This document shows positions 1 through 9,290 of a DNA stretch of 64,000 nt, piece after piece. The first letter of the stretch is position 1. Each line of letters opens with the position of its first letter. Where the stretch lies: positions 310,001 to 374,000 of the forward strand of contig NZ_BAAFZV010000001.1 of NCBI RefSeq assembly GCF_045866565.1, in the 5' to 3' direction. The notes beneath the pieces were generated by a model. It worked only from the letters and a program-made list of their open reading frames with translations. It had not been told where the DNA came from and ran no database searches. The DNA is from Cognatilysobacter claricitrinus. GTDB lineage: Bacteria > Pseudomonadota > Gammaproteobacteria > Xanthomonadales > Xanthomonadaceae. The position numbers were made by a program, and so were the translations under genes.

Positions 1-1279
1 ACGTGCTCTCGTTTTCGTGCAGATCGAACACGCGGTCATCGCAGGTCACTTCGGCAACGCCCGACACCACGATCCAGTGCTCGGCACGCTTGTGATGCTT
101 TTGCAAACTCAAGGCAGCGCCCGGCTTGACGACGATCCGCTTTACCTGAAAGCGCTCGCCCATATCGATCGAGTCGTAATTGCCCCATGGCCGGTACACC
201 TTTCGATGGAACAGGTGTTCCTGACGTCCGGCGCTCTTGATCTGGTCGACGACTTTCTTGACGTCCTGCACGCGATCCTTGCGTGCTACCAGCGTGGCGT
301 CAGGCGTGTCGACGATCACCAGATCCTCGACACCGATCGTCGCGATCATGCGGCGCTCCGAGGCTCGAACGAGATTGTTGCGGGTGTCGATCGCCAGTAC
401 GTCGCCCTCATGACGATTGCCGTCGGCATCGCGCGGGGCAGCCGCCCACAACGAAGACCACGAACCGATGTCGCTCCAACCGCAACTTACTGGAACGACC
501 GCGGCGCGATCGGTCTTTTCCATGACCGCGTAGTCGATGGAGTCGCTCGGACTCGCAGCAAACGCAACTGGGTCAACGCGCACAAAATCGAGATCGCGCT
601 TTGCGGCGGCGCACGCCTGCTTGCACGTCGCTAGGATCTCGGGGCGCAGTCGGCCCAATTCTTCGAGATAGCGGTCTGCGCGGAACATGAACATCCCCGA
701 GTTCCAAGCGTATTCGCCATCAGCGACGTAACCCTCGGCGGTCGCCAAATCAGGCTTTTCCACGAAACGTTCCACGCTATAGACGTCGCGTGTGATCGCG
801 CTGCCCCGGCGTATGTATCCGTAGCCTGTTTCGGGGTAGTCAGGACGTATGCCGAACGTGACCAACCACCCCTGATCCGCCACGCTGGCGGCCTGTTCGA
901 CGGCGGCCCGGAACGCAGCCTCGTCTTCAATCAGGTGGTCTGCCGGCATCACAAGCATGACCGCGTCGGAATCACGGGCGTTGAGATGCAGCGCAGCCAC
1001 AGCGATCGCCGGGGCCGTATTACGGGCCTCGGGCTCGAGAAGGATGCCGCCGTTGGCAACGTCGATTTCCTGAAGCTGCTCCCCCACCATGAACCGATGG
1101 TCCTCGCTGCACACCGTTACCGGCGCCTGCATGCCGTCGAGCCTGCTCGCGCGCAGCACCGTTTCCTGGAATAGCGACCGGTCACCTATGAGGGCGAGGA
1201 ACTGCTTGGGCTGGTTCTGGCGCGACAGCGGCCAGAGTCGGGAGCCGCTACCGCCGCTCAGGATGACGGGATGGAGCAT
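1..1279 (-). CDS. manC: Mannose-1-phosphate guanylyltransferase / mannose-6-phosphate isomerase, cut by window edge
   Basis: This gene makes GDP-mannose from mannose-1-phosphate and GTP, and the family (XanB/ManC type) usually carries a second phosphomannose isomerase domain. I read it from an ATG at 1279. The protein begins MLHPVILSGGSGSRLWPLSR, the classic sugar-nucleotidyltransferase signature, followed by PKQFLAL. The pyrophosphorylase motif region FVEKPDLATAEGYV and the cupin-like C-terminal stretch (YRPWGNYDSI, FQVKRIVVKPG) are visible. About 426 codons are inside the window; the family is near 467 residues, so only the tail is lost. GDP-mannose is the substrate of Gmd (see 6984-8093), so it belongs functionally to the polysaccharide locus although etfBA lie between. 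It is transcribed divergently from etfB. Identification is confident; the C-terminus is unseen. Confidence 0.93.
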   Translation of the reverse strand, partial: MLHPVILSGGSGSRLWPLSRQNQPKQFLALIGDRSLFQETVLRASRLDGMQAPVTVCSEDHRFMVGEQLQEIDVANGGILLEPEARNTAPAIAVAALHLNARDSDAVMLVMPADHLIEDEAAFRAAVEQAASVADQGWLVTFGIRPDYPETGYGYIRRGSAITRDVYSVERFVEKPDLATAEGYVADGEYAWNSGMFMFRADRYLEELGRLRPEILATCKQACAAAKRDLDFVRVDPVAFAASPSDSIDYAVMEKTDRAAVVPVSCGWSDIGSWSSLWAAAPRDADGNRHEGDVLAIDTRNNLVRASERRMIATIGVEDLVIVDTPDATLVARKDRVQDVKKVVDQIKSAGRQEHLFHRKVYRPWGNYDSIDMGERFQVKRIVVKPGAALSLQKHHKRAEHWIVVSGVAEVTCDDRVFDLHENEST

Positions 1280-1417
1280 GGGAGGTCCAACTTCCTTGGC
1301 CCTACAGGGTACCCGATCGATTTGGTGTGACTGCTGGACAGAGCGTGGCGATTACAAGGGTCGGCTAGAATTCCGATCCTGGGCCGACCGGCCCGACCGT
1401 TACTAGGAATCCGCCCG

Positions 1418-2170
1418 ATGAAAATCCTCGTCGCCTACAAGCGCGTGGTGGACTACAACGTCCGCATCCAGGTCAAGCCCGACGGCAGCGGCGTCGTCAC
1501 CGAGGGCGTCAAGCTGTCGCCCAACCCGTTCGACGAGATCGCGCTCGAAGAGGCGCTGCGCCTGCGCGACAAGGGCGTCGCGACCGAAGTCGTGGTCGCC
1601 ACGATCGCCCCGGCCGACGCCCAGCCGCACCTGCGCAACGGCCTCGCGATGGGCGCCAGCCGCGCGATCCATGTGGTGGTCGACGCCGGCACCGACGTGC
1701 AGCCCCTCACGGCGGCGCGCGCCCTGCTCAAGCTCGTCGAGCGCGAGCAGCCGGACCTCGTCATCCTCGGCAAGCAGGCGATCGACGACGACGCCAGCCA
1801 GACTGGCCAGATGCTGGCCACGCTCTGGGGCCGCCCGCAGGCGACGTTCGCATCGAAGCTAGACGTCGCCGACGGCAAGGCGACCGTGACGCGCGAAGTC
1901 GACGCCGGCCTCGAGACGCTGGAAGTCGATCTGCCGGCGGTCGTCACCACCGACCTGCGCCTCAACGAGCCGCGCTTCATCAAGCTGCCGGACATCATGA
2001 AAGCCAAGAGCAAGCCGCTCGAGACGCTGCAGTTCACCGAGCTCGGCGTCGATGCGGGTGCGGGACTGAAGACCACGTCCTACGCGCCGCCGGCCAAGCG
2101 CTCGAAGGGCATCATGGTCAAGGATGCGGCCGAGCTCGTCGCGACGCTCAAGCAGCGCGGCCTGCTGTAA
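1418..2170 (+). CDS. etfB: Electron transfer flavoprotein subunit beta
   Basis: Small subunit of the soluble FAD/AMP-containing ETF heterodimer that passes electrons from acyl-CoA dehydrogenases to ETF-ubiquinone oxidoreductase. The 250-residue length is normal. The protein opens MKILVAYKRVVDYNVRIQVK, contains the ETF-beta segment LKLVEREQPDLVILGKQAID, and ends in the family pattern around DLRLNEPRFIKLPDIMKAKSK. An AGGA-containing ribosome site lies about ten bases before the ATG, and a TAGAAT box at 1366-1371 is a candidate -10 element without a convincing -35. etfA follows 86 bases downstream. In Xanthomonas etfBA flank the variable lps locus, which fits what follows here. Confidence 0.97.
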   Translation: MKILVAYKRVVDYNVRIQVKPDGSGVVTEGVKLSPNPFDEIALEEALRLRDKGVATEVVVATIAPADAQPHLRNGLAMGASRAIHVVVDAGTDVQPLTAARALLKLVEREQPDLVILGKQAIDDDASQTGQMLATLWGRPQATFASKLDVADGKATVTREVDAGLETLEVDLPAVVTTDLRLNEPRFIKLPDIMKAKSKPLETLQFTELGVDAGAGLKTTSYAPPAKRSKGIMVKDAAELVATLKQRGLL

Positions 2171-2256
2171 CACCAGGCCAGGCGGCCCGCGCATCGCGCG
2201 ACCGCCTGACATGTCGGTCCCGGATTGCCGGGACAACGGAATCCGAGGAACTCACG

Positions 2257-3198
2257 ATGTCGAAGGTCCTGATCGTCGCCGAACACCTAGGCGGCCACCT
2301 CAATGCGTCGACCGCCAAGTGCGTCACCGCGGCGAAGGCGCTGTCGCCCGAGGCGATCGATGTGCTGGTGCTGGCGGATGATGCGTCAGCCGTCGCGGCC
2401 GAAGCTGCGAAGCTCGTTGGCGTCACGCGCGTGTTGGCGGTGTCCAACACCGCGAACGCCAACCCGATCGCCCAGGTACTTGCGCCACAGGTCGCGAAGA
2501 TCGCCGCGGGCTACACGCACGTGTTTGGCCCGAGCACGACGTTCGGCAAGGATGTGATGCCGTGCGTCGCCGCGCTGCTGAACGCACCGCAGGTGTCGGA
2601 CGCGATGGCTGTTGAAGGGCCGCGTACGTTCAAGCGCCCCATCTACGCCGGCAACGCGATCGTGACCGTCGAGGTACCGGAAGGCGTGGTTGTCGTCGCG
2701 ACGATCCGTACTGCGTCGTTCGCGGAAACCGCGCGCGATGGCAATGCGCCGGTCGAAGCGATCACTGTCGACGCCTCGTTGCCGACGCATACACGCTTCG
2801 TCGGTCTCGCCGCCGGCTCGAGCGATCGTCCGGACCTGCAGAGCGCCAAACGCGTGGTTTCCGGCGGCCGCGGCGTCGGCTCGGCCGAGAACTTCAAGAT
2901 CATCTACGACCTCGCCGACAAGCTCGGCGCGGCGGTTGGTGCGTCGCGTGCGGCGGTTGATGCGGGCTACTGCCCGAACGAGATGCAGGTCGGTCAGACG
3001 GGTAAGATCATCGCCCCCGAGCTCTACGTCGCAATAGGTATTTCCGGAGCGATCCAGCACCTCACCGGCATCAAGGATGCCGGCACCATCGTCGCGATCA
3101 ATAAGGATGCCGACGCGGCGATTTTTGAAATCGCAGATATCGGGCTAGTAGGAGATCTGTTTCAGATCCTGCCCGAGCTGGGCGCTTTAATCGCCTAG
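2257..3198 (+). CDS. etfA: Electron transfer flavoprotein subunit alpha
   Basis: Large FAD-binding subunit of ETF, partner of the preceding etfB. The 313-residue protein starts MSKVLIVAEHLGGHLNAST. It carries the C-terminal FAD-binding signature: the stretch from VVSGGRGVGSAENF through GASRAAVDAGY to QVGQTGKIIAPELYVAIGISGAIQH, then VAINKDADAAIFEIADIGLVGD. A GAGGAA ribosome site lies just before the ATG. It very likely forms a two-gene operon with etfB. Downstream of the stop, a GCGGCC/GGCCGC inverted repeat lies near 3238-3253 but has no T-run, so I do not call a terminator. Confidence 0.97.
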   Translation: MSKVLIVAEHLGGHLNASTAKCVTAAKALSPEAIDVLVLADDASAVAAEAAKLVGVTRVLAVSNTANANPIAQVLAPQVAKIAAGYTHVFGPSTTFGKDVMPCVAALLNAPQVSDAMAVEGPRTFKRPIYAGNAIVTVEVPEGVVVVATIRTASFAETARDGNAPVEAITVDASLPTHTRFVGLAAGSSDRPDLQSAKRVVSGGRGVGSAENFKIIYDLADKLGAAVGASRAAVDAGYCPNEMQVGQTGKIIAPELYVAIGISGAIQHLTGIKDAGTIVAINKDADAAIFEIADIGLVGDLFQILPELGALIA

Positions 3199-3328
3199 CT
3201 TCGGCGTTTGTTATGCGACAAATCGCAACGCGTCGGCGGCCTATCGGCCGCAAGAGCGAGCGGGGCGCAACCACGCAGACCGCCTCTCATCCCGTACCGT
3301 AGCCGATCACTGGCGGGGCCTTGCGACC

Positions 3329-3703
3329 CTAGCGAGCCCGCTCCTGCGGCAGCGGGCCCAGCGGTTTTCCCGAGCGAGTCATCGATTGGCGCATGGCATC
3401 AGGCAACGGCGGGCCGCCATACGAATTGGCCTGCTCTACGTCCCAAGCATGCTGTTCGCGCGCCAACGCCGCGTTGGGCACCGGGGCGCGCGTTCCAGGA
3501 GCCAAGTGCTGCGTGGACACGAATCCTTGCCTACCATCGGCGGTGACGCGTGTTGAAGCATTGAGAGGCGGCTGCTCATAGCCACCGTTCGTTTCCATAC
3601 CAGGCGTGTCGTACACACCGAAATTCTCGTCCGATCTGCGGTAAACGACAACCAGCCCCAAGATCGCCACAGTAACGGCGACCACTTTTAGCACGCTCTT
3701 CAT
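3329..3703 (-). CDS. Small single-span membrane protein of unknown function
   Basis: I do not recognise this 124-residue protein. I chose the ATG at 3703 because a GGAGG lies five bases upstream; a TTG four codons earlier is a poor alternative. The N-terminus (MKSVLKVVAVTVAILGLVVVYRR) is one hydrophobic segment or uncleaved signal anchor followed by arginines. The rest is hydrophilic and rich in Pro, Gly, Asn and Gln, with no recognisable domain. The expected topology is a short cytoplasmic start and a periplasmic tail. It sits between etfA and the SLH-domain gene, at the edge of the polysaccharide locus and on the same strand as the SLH gene. Coding status is supported by start context and composition only. 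Confidence 0.6.
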   Translation of the reverse strand: MKSVLKVVAVTVAILGLVVVYRRSDENFGVYDTPGMETNGGYEQPPLNASTRVTADGRQGFVSTQHLAPGTRAPVPNAALAREQHAWDVEQANSYGGPPLPDAMRQSMTRSGKPLGPLPQERAR

Positions 3704-3755
3704 TTGCGCCTCCAATTCACCCCCGCGCCGAGTAGGTCACGGGGGCGACGATCAG

Positions 3756-4523
3756 CTAAGGGGCGTCGGTGTAATAGTCCCACTGCAGGCCCAAAGCGCG
3801 AGTAAGGAACGCCGCCATCTGAGCGCGCGTCACCGCCGAATCGGGGCAGTAGTTCCCTCCGCCGCAACCGGCGGTGACTCCGGACTTAGCCAGCTGGCCG
3901 ATCTCGTTGAAGAACGGGTGGGATGTCGGAACGTCATTGAAGCTCGCACTCGCCGGAGCGGGAGCGATCTGACGCTGCCAAAACACCCATACTCCTCTAA
4001 AACGCAGGTTTGCACTTACGGGCATCGCTAGGCGAACCGCGTAGTCCTGGTGCTGTCCGGAGGATATGTAGGTATCAACTACGCCGTTGAAGGTTGGGGC
4101 GAAGCCCGTCTGGTTGTACACCTGCGCGCCCGCGGACGTATAAGTCGAATTCGTAAGGCTTGCATACGAGGCTGTGCCCACCGTCCCGCCGTACAGCTGG
4201 TAATTGCGATTGACCGTGACGGTCAGATCGTTGGACGCGTCATTGTCATAATAATAGACGGCATAGCTAATGATCTTCGCGCCTTCGGGCAAGCCAAGCG
4301 GTGCCTCATACCAATGGCAGTAGGAGCCACCACTTCCCGTTGCCGTGTAGAAGTAGTTGGCGTCGTACGTCAACGGGCAGGCCGGATCGTCAGGCGAGAA
4401 CATGTAGGCCGGAATGTAGTGCCCTTGCTGCTGCAGGCCATACGATTCTTCCGCCTGGACTACAGGCGCGCCCACCAGCGCGGACGCACATGCGCTAGCC
4501 ACTACCCACTTTCTGAATGACAT
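3756..4523 (-). CDS. Secreted protein with C-terminal SLH domain
   Basis: A 255-residue exported protein. Residues 1-24 are a Sec signal peptide ending in VQA before EES. The middle (about 40-185) is rich in Tyr, Thr, Ser and Asn and looks like a beta-sheet domain; I cannot name it. Residues 195-246 form one S-layer-homology module: FNDVPTSHPFFNEIGQLAKS, then a GCGGGNYCPD turn with two Cys that may form a disulfide, then VTRAQMAAFLTRAL, where TRAQ corresponds to the TRAE polymer-binding signature. SLH modules usually occur in threes, so a single copy is minimal. The gene lies inside the surface-polysaccharide locus and reads away from the Sel1 gene. Binding of a pyruvylated polymer is an inference discussed in the findings. 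Confidence 0.85.
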   Translation of the reverse strand: MSFRKWVVASACASALVGAPVVQAEESYGLQQQGHYIPAYMFSPDDPACPLTYDANYFYTATGSGGSYCHWYEAPLGLPEGAKIISYAVYYYDNDASNDLTVTVNRNYQLYGGTVGTASYASLTNSTYTSAGAQVYNQTGFAPTFNGVVDTYISSGQHQDYAVRLAMPVSANLRFRGVWVFWQRQIAPAPASASFNDVPTSHPFFNEIGQLAKSGVTAGCGGGNYCPDSAVTRAQMAAFLTRALGLQWDYYTDAP

Positions 4524-4648
4524 AGGATCTCTCCCCTGAAGGGCCCGCGAGGTGCAGGTCCGAAACCGAATGGTAGACTTTCGTCACGGTTTCTTAAGCT
4601 CAATTCGACCGTTAAAAATTTGTCTGCCGACGAGCGGGTGGGGACAGG

Positions 4649-5968
4649 ATGAGATTGCAATCGCGGCACACGAGGGCAGCGCTCCGCTGGGTAGCGATAC
4701 TTGCAGCCGGGGCGATAGCATCCGCATGTTCGGATCGGCATCGAATCGCGCAGGGGATCGATCTTTACGGTTCCGGCCGCGCCAAGGAAGCCGTCGCTGT
4801 CTGGCAGCCACTCGCCTCCGCTGGAAACGCCGATGCCGAATTTTTTCTGGCTACCGCGTACGCGGAGGGCAAGGGCGTGGCGCGTGACCCCCTACTTGCA
4901 ATGGACCTCTATCGCAAGTCGGCGGAAGCCGGTCAAGTGCGCGCGCAATACAATCTCGGCGTGACCTACCTCAAGGGTGACGGAGTACCATCGTCGCCGC
5001 GTGAAGCACTGCGGTGGTTGAAGCAGTCCGCTATGGGTGGCTACGCCGACGCGCAGTATGCGCTCGGCCTGTTGTACGGCGACGGGATGGAAGACGTCGC
5101 GCAGAATCTCGAGCTCTCGCGAAAGTGGCTGACGAGTGCGGCGGCAAAGAACCATCCGCGTGCGCAGTTTCTTCTCGGACGCTTGTACCTCACGGGTAGC
5201 GGCGTAACGCGCGACCGGAAGAAGGCGACATTTTGGTTCGTGCGCGCGGCAAAAAACGGTGAGCCCGACGCCGTGTACCAGCTGGCTGTCATGCGCGACC
5301 CCGGGAATCGTATTCCGGGTGGGCGACAAACGTCAGCACTGAGCACGGCCGCGCGATCCGGATTTCCTAAGGCTCAATATGACCTTGCTACGTCTCTCTT
5401 GGCCGGCAAGGGCATGGCAAAAGATCTCGCAGCCGGCGCAGATTGGATGTCGAAAGCAGCTGACGCCGGCTACGCGCCGGCGCTATTCGACTACGGCATC
5501 ATGCTTCGCGACGGCGTCGGACGCATGCGCGACAGCGCCGCGGCAGCCCACTATATCGAGCGATCGGCGAACGCAGGTTACGGTCCGGCGCAATATGAAT
5601 TCGGTCGTTCATTGCAGTCTTCTCGCGAGGGCGCGCATCAGGCCGAAGCGGTCGAATGGCTGCAGAAGGCTGCAACTCAAGGAAATGCCGAAGCGATGAA
5701 CGCCGTCGGCTACGCGTATTTCGACGGCGTCGGCGTGCAGCGCAACTTGGCGAACGCACGCGAGTGGTTTGAACGCGCCAGCGCGGCCGGACACGCTGAA
5801 GCGACGTACATGCTGGGGACCATGTATGCGAACGGCGAGAGCGTAGCGAAGGATGGCTCGCAGGCCATGAAGCTCTACTGCGCGGCGGCACAGCTAGGTA
5901 GCGACCGTGCCCGCGCTATGGTCGCCTCAAAACGCAATGGCGGACTGGCTTGCGAGCAGCGCCTGTAG
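4649..5968 (+). CDS. Sel1-repeat lipoprotein
   Basis: A 439-residue protein. The N-terminus has Arg residues, a hydrophobic stretch (WVAILAAGAIASAC) and a cysteine in a lipobox-like context (ASAC), so it is probably a lipoprotein with the Cys near residue 27. The rest is about nine to ten Sel1/TPR-like helical repeats of about 36 residues, seen as recurring AQYNLGVTYLKGDGV, AQYALGLLYGDGM, AQFLLGRLYLTGSGV and ATYMLGTMYANGESV blocks. Such alpha-solenoids serve as scaffolds; AlgK of the alginate export machine is a Sel1/TPR lipoprotein and is a reasonable but unproven analogy given the location. The ATG at 4649 is preceded by a purine-rich GGGGACAGG. It is divergent from the SLH gene. Confidence 0.85.
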   Translation: MRLQSRHTRAALRWVAILAAGAIASACSDRHRIAQGIDLYGSGRAKEAVAVWQPLASAGNADAEFFLATAYAEGKGVARDPLLAMDLYRKSAEAGQVRAQYNLGVTYLKGDGVPSSPREALRWLKQSAMGGYADAQYALGLLYGDGMEDVAQNLELSRKWLTSAAAKNHPRAQFLLGRLYLTGSGVTRDRKKATFWFVRAAKNGEPDAVYQLAVMRDPGNRIPGGRQTSALSTAARSGFPKAQYDLATSLLAGKGMAKDLAAGADWMSKAADAGYAPALFDYGIMLRDGVGRMRDSAAAAHYIERSANAGYGPAQYEFGRSLQSSREGAHQAEAVEWLQKAATQGNAEAMNAVGYAYFDGVGVQRNLANAREWFERASAAGHAEATYMLGTMYANGESVAKDGSQAMKLYCAAAQLGSDRARAMVASKRNGGLACEQRL

Positions 5969-6022
5969 CCCCATTTTGGAGCCGGCAGTGCGCGGCCAGC
6001 TGTGGTTCCGCGCACGCCGGGT

Positions 6023-6991
6023 TCATAGCCGCAGCTCGGCCTGATGCGCGAGAAACCACGAATAGGTGTCGCGAATTCCTACATCAAGGGACGTCCGCGC
6101 GTGCCAGCCAAGCGATGCAAGACGGGTGACATCGAGGAGCTTGCGCGGCGTGCCATCCGGCTTGGATAGATCGTGCGCAATTTTCCCACGGTATCCGACG
6201 ACTTCGCTTACAAGATTCGCTAGCTCCAAAATACTGACATCGGAGCCCACACCAATGTTCACGGGATCGCTACCGTCGTAGTGGCGCATCAGGTACAGCG
6301 TCGCGTCGGCCATATCGTCCACGTGAAGGAACTCACGTCGCGGTGTTCCAGTCCCCCACAGAACGACGCACTCGTCGCCGCGCACATGCGCCTCGTGGAA
6401 CTTGCGGATGAGCGCGGGCAACACATGCGAACTCTGCAGGTCGAAGTTGTCGCCGGGCCCGTAGAGATTGGTCGGCATCAGCGAGATCGCGTCAAAACCG
6501 TATTGCTGCCGGTAGGCCTGGCATTGCTTGATGCCCGCGATCTTCGCAATTGCGTACCACTCGTTCGTTGGCTCGAGCGGACCCGTGAGAAGTGCCTCCT
6601 CGCTGATCGGCTGCGGTGCAAGGCGGGGATAGATACACGACGACCCGAGAAACGCCAACTTCCGAACACCGCTGCGCCGGGCAGCGTCGATGACGTTGGA
6701 CTGGATCATGAGGTTCTCGTGCAGGAATTCCGCTGGACGAGTCGCGTTGGCGTGAATACCGCCGACCTTTGCCGCGGCGAGAAAAACGAAGTCCGGACGC
6801 TCGAGATCGAAGAACGCCCGCACCTCCGCCTGTTCGGTAAGGTCCAGCTCTTTCCGGGATCGCACGAGCAAATTCGAATATCCGTCGCGTTCTAGGCGGC
6901 GAACGATCGCACTACCGACTAGTCCGCGGTGACCGGCAACAAAAATACGAGCGTCGAGCGGAAGCTCGGTAACCACCGACGTGCTACTCAT
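6023..6991 (-). CDS. fcl: GDP-L-fucose synthase
   Basis: Extended SDR enzyme that epimerises and reduces GDP-4-keto-6-deoxy-mannose to GDP-L-fucose with NADPH. The 322 residues include the nucleotide-binding loop VAGHRGLVGSAIVRRL near residue 18, the motif LGSSCIYPRLAPQPISEEAL, and the catalytic Tyr/Lys in EWYAIAKIAG. The segment NLYGPGDNFDLQSSHVLPAL and the C-terminal LSKPDGTPRKLLDVTRLA are family-typical. Its ATG overlaps the end of gmd by eight bases (6984-6991), so the two are translationally coupled and act in sequence. A shorter product, GDP-deoxysugar without fucose, would require loss of this gene. Confidence 0.96.
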   Translation of the reverse strand: MSSTSVVTELPLDARIFVAGHRGLVGSAIVRRLERDGYSNLLVRSRKELDLTEQAEVRAFFDLERPDFVFLAAAKVGGIHANATRPAEFLHENLMIQSNVIDAARRSGVRKLAFLGSSCIYPRLAPQPISEEALLTGPLEPTNEWYAIAKIAGIKQCQAYRQQYGFDAISLMPTNLYGPGDNFDLQSSHVLPALIRKFHEAHVRGDECVVLWGTGTPRREFLHVDDMADATLYLMRHYDGSDPVNIGVGSDVSILELANLVSEVVGYRGKIAHDLSKPDGTPRKLLDVTRLASLGWHARTSLDVGIRDTYSWFLAHQAELRL

Positions 6992-8093
6992 AGTGATGGT
7001 ACGCCCGGAAACCGGCCTCCCTCACGAGCGCATCACGTTGAGCCAACGCGAGGTCCTCGCGAACCATTTCGGAAACGAGCTCATCGAACGTGATCTTCGG
7101 CGTCCAACCCAGTTTTTCGCGCGCGCGCGTCGGATCACCCAACAGTGTGTCCACCTCGGACGGACGGAAATATCTCGGGTCGACTGCGACGACGCGCTGA
7201 CCGACGCTCACGGCCGAACCCTCCGGTGCTGCGGCGACCACGCCATATTCATCGACCCCGGCTCCCCGCCACTCAATCGCGATGCCAAGCTCCGCCGCCG
7301 CGCGCGAGACAAACTCACGGACAGACACCTGATACCCCGTCGCGATGACGAAATCCTCGGCAACTTCTTGCTGCAACATCAGCCACTGCATTTCCACATA
7401 GTCCTTCGCATGGCCCCAGTCGCGCCGCGCGTCGAGGTTGCCTAAATAGAGGCAGCCCTGAAGACCCAGGTGGAGACGCGCGAGCGCACGCGTAATCTTG
7501 CGAGTAACAAACGTTTCGCCGCGCAGTGGTGATTCGTGGTTGAACAAAATCCCGTTGCACGCGTACATGCCATACGACTCGCGGTAGTTAACCGTGATCC
7601 AATACGCGTACAGCTTGGCGACCGCGTACGGCGAACGCGGGTAGAACGGTGTCGTTTCGCGCTGAGGGATTTCCTGGACCTTGCCGTAGAGCTCGGATGT
7701 CGACGCCTGGTAGAACTTCGTCTTCTTTTCGAGCCCCAGGATGCGGATAGCCTCCAGCAAGCGAAGCGTGCCGATGGCATCACTGTTCGCCGTGTACTCG
7801 GGACTTTCGAACGAGACCGCCACGTGACTCTGCGCGCCGAGGTTGTATATCTCGTCCGGCTGCACCTGCTGCACGATTCGAATCAGATTCGTCGCATCCG
7901 TCAGGTCGCCGTAGTGCAGCACGAACCTGACCGCATCTTCGTGCGGGTCCTGATAGAGATGATCGATGCGATCGGTGTTGAACAGCGAGGATCGCCGCTT
8001 GATTCCGTGAACCTCGTAGCCCTTCTCGAGTAGAAGTTCCGCGAGGTATGCACCGTCCTGGCCGGTGACGCCGGTGATGAGAGCGCGCTTCAT
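6984..8093 (-). CDS. gmd: GDP-mannose 4,6-dehydratase
   Basis: NADP-dependent dehydratase that makes GDP-4-keto-6-deoxy-D-mannose, the precursor of GDP-fucose and GDP-rhamnose. The chosen ATG at 8093 gives MKRALITGVTGQDGAYLAEL and 369 residues, matching the usual length near 370. Longer in-frame readings upstream add about 30 residues with no family character. Visible motifs are the glycine-rich loop at residues 8-14, NLGAQSHVAVSFESPEYTA, STSELYGKVQEIPQRE, and the catalytic YAVAK in PRSPYAVAKLYAYWI. The C-terminus shows YFRPSEVDTLLGDP. It is first in a gmd-fcl operon and is transcribed divergently from the methyltransferase gene that begins near 8186. Substrate comes from ManC. Confidence 0.97.
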   Translation of the reverse strand: MKRALITGVTGQDGAYLAELLLEKGYEVHGIKRRSSLFNTDRIDHLYQDPHEDAVRFVLHYGDLTDATNLIRIVQQVQPDEIYNLGAQSHVAVSFESPEYTANSDAIGTLRLLEAIRILGLEKKTKFYQASTSELYGKVQEIPQRETTPFYPRSPYAVAKLYAYWITVNYRESYGMYACNGILFNHESPLRGETFVTRKITRALARLHLGLQGCLYLGNLDARRDWGHAKDYVEMQWLMLQQEVAEDFVIATGYQVSVREFVSRAAAELGIAIEWRGAGVDEYGVVAAAPEGSAVSVGQRVVAVDPRYFRPSEVDTLLGDPTRAREKLGWTPKITFDELVSEMVREDLALAQRDALVREAGFRAYHHYE

Positions 8094-8185
8094 GCGTGTC
8101 AGGTTTTGATGAACGGGCACGGCCCGGAGAGCCCGACAGCCTATCATTCTCGTGGGAAAACGGCGCGCCACAGCGGGTGCCAACA

Positions 8186-9223
8186 ATGGCCAACTCTGGC
8201 AACATCTCGGATCCGCCCGGAAATGGCCGTCCCAGTATGTCGCTCGAGACTCTCGCCGCTGAATATGCGGCCCGTTACGGCGTCGCCGCCGGATTCTGCG
8301 AACGCTACCTGCGGGATCGATACGTTGATCGCGTCGGACTTGATCCGACGGATTTCGACGCGTCGCTGGGTCCGACCGAAAAGCTTTACCTCGAGTACGC
8401 GTTCGCGACGAACCAACGTGGCGCAGCAGCGTTGGCGCGCCATCCGCGCGATGAAGGTGCGCCGCGGCGGGTGCTCGATATCGGATGCGGATACGGCGGA
8501 ACGGTACGAGCGTTTGCAGACGCGGGTGACGTAGCGCTCGGACTCGAGATCGACCCGCAACTTGCCGAGTACGCAGCGCTGAACGTGGAGGATCTTCCAG
8601 GCGCCGAGGTGCGCTGTGCAGACGTCATGGCGGCGGACCCGACCACGCTCGGTGAGTTCGACCTGATCTTCTGCAGCGACGTGATAGAGCACGTGAGCGA
8701 CCCGGACACGCTCCTTCGCGCCGTGCCGCGCCTTCTCGCGCCAGGGGGCACGTTTGTCATGCACGTCCCCAACAAGGACAGCATCCACCAGGTTCTTTCT
8801 GACGAGCACTTCTGCCTGTTTGGCTTCACGTTGCTGGGACGTCAGGAAGGCCGTGAGCTCAAGCGCCAACGCCAGAAATGGGATGACCCCTATCACCATA
8901 TGGGGCAACTTCTCCCGCTGCCGTACTACGAAAGCCGGCTTCGTGAGACGGGACTGGAAGTTGGTACTGAGGTCGCTCACTGGATCGCGAAGCGCGAGGG
9001 CGCGCTGGAACGACTTGGAGAAGCATTGAAAAAAATGGAAGAGGTCCAATCGGACTCGACATTGTCGTGGTTCACAAAACGGGCTCTGGCTGAGGCCTTT
9101 GCGCGGTACGTGAACGAGTTTATGACGGCATGGTGCGAGGCAAATTTCTCAGGCGACGAGCGCGCATTCGCACGCCGCTTTGTGGCGCCTACCTGGACTG
9201 TTTCGGCAATGAGAGTCGCTTGA
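8186..9223 (+). CDS. Class I SAM-dependent methyltransferase of the polysaccharide locus
   Basis: A 345-residue protein when started at the ATG at 8186. A GTG at 8096 is only two bases from the gmd start and would leave no room for promoters, so I reject it; an ATG at 8237 is also possible. SAM-binding motif I is VLDIGCGYGG at residues 96-105, an acidic motif II follows in LGLEIDPQLAEY, and the post-motif FDLIFCSDVIEHVSDPDTLL is typical of small-molecule or sugar O-methyltransferases. The C-terminal third (about 225-345) is helical and charged. Given the location, methylation of an O-antigen sugar or chain end is likely, but the substrate is not readable from sequence. The next gene is another methyltransferase 67 bases downstream. 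Confidence 0.86.
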   Translation: MANSGNISDPPGNGRPSMSLETLAAEYAARYGVAAGFCERYLRDRYVDRVGLDPTDFDASLGPTEKLYLEYAFATNQRGAAALARHPRDEGAPRRVLDIGCGYGGTVRAFADAGDVALGLEIDPQLAEYAALNVEDLPGAEVRCADVMAADPTTLGEFDLIFCSDVIEHVSDPDTLLRAVPRLLAPGGTFVMHVPNKDSIHQVLSDEHFCLFGFTLLGRQEGRELKRQRQKWDDPYHHMGQLLPLPYYESRLRETGLEVGTEVAHWIAKREGALERLGEALKKMEEVQSDSTLSWFTKRALAEAFARYVNEFMTAWCEANFSGDERAFARRFVAPTWTVSAMRVA

Positions 9224-9290
9224 CCGCGGGCAAGAACACCCGCTTTAAGTCCGGCCACATTGACTGGGCGATACCAGAGGACGTCCAAGC

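Noticed and set aside
3238..3253. Terminator after etfA
   Set aside because: The inverted repeat GCGGCC/GGCCGC has no T-run, so I left it out as a feature.
8096..8185. Starting the first methyltransferase at the GTG at 8096
   Set aside because: This leaves two bases between divergent start codons of gmd and the methyltransferase, with no room for promoters; the added residues have no family character.
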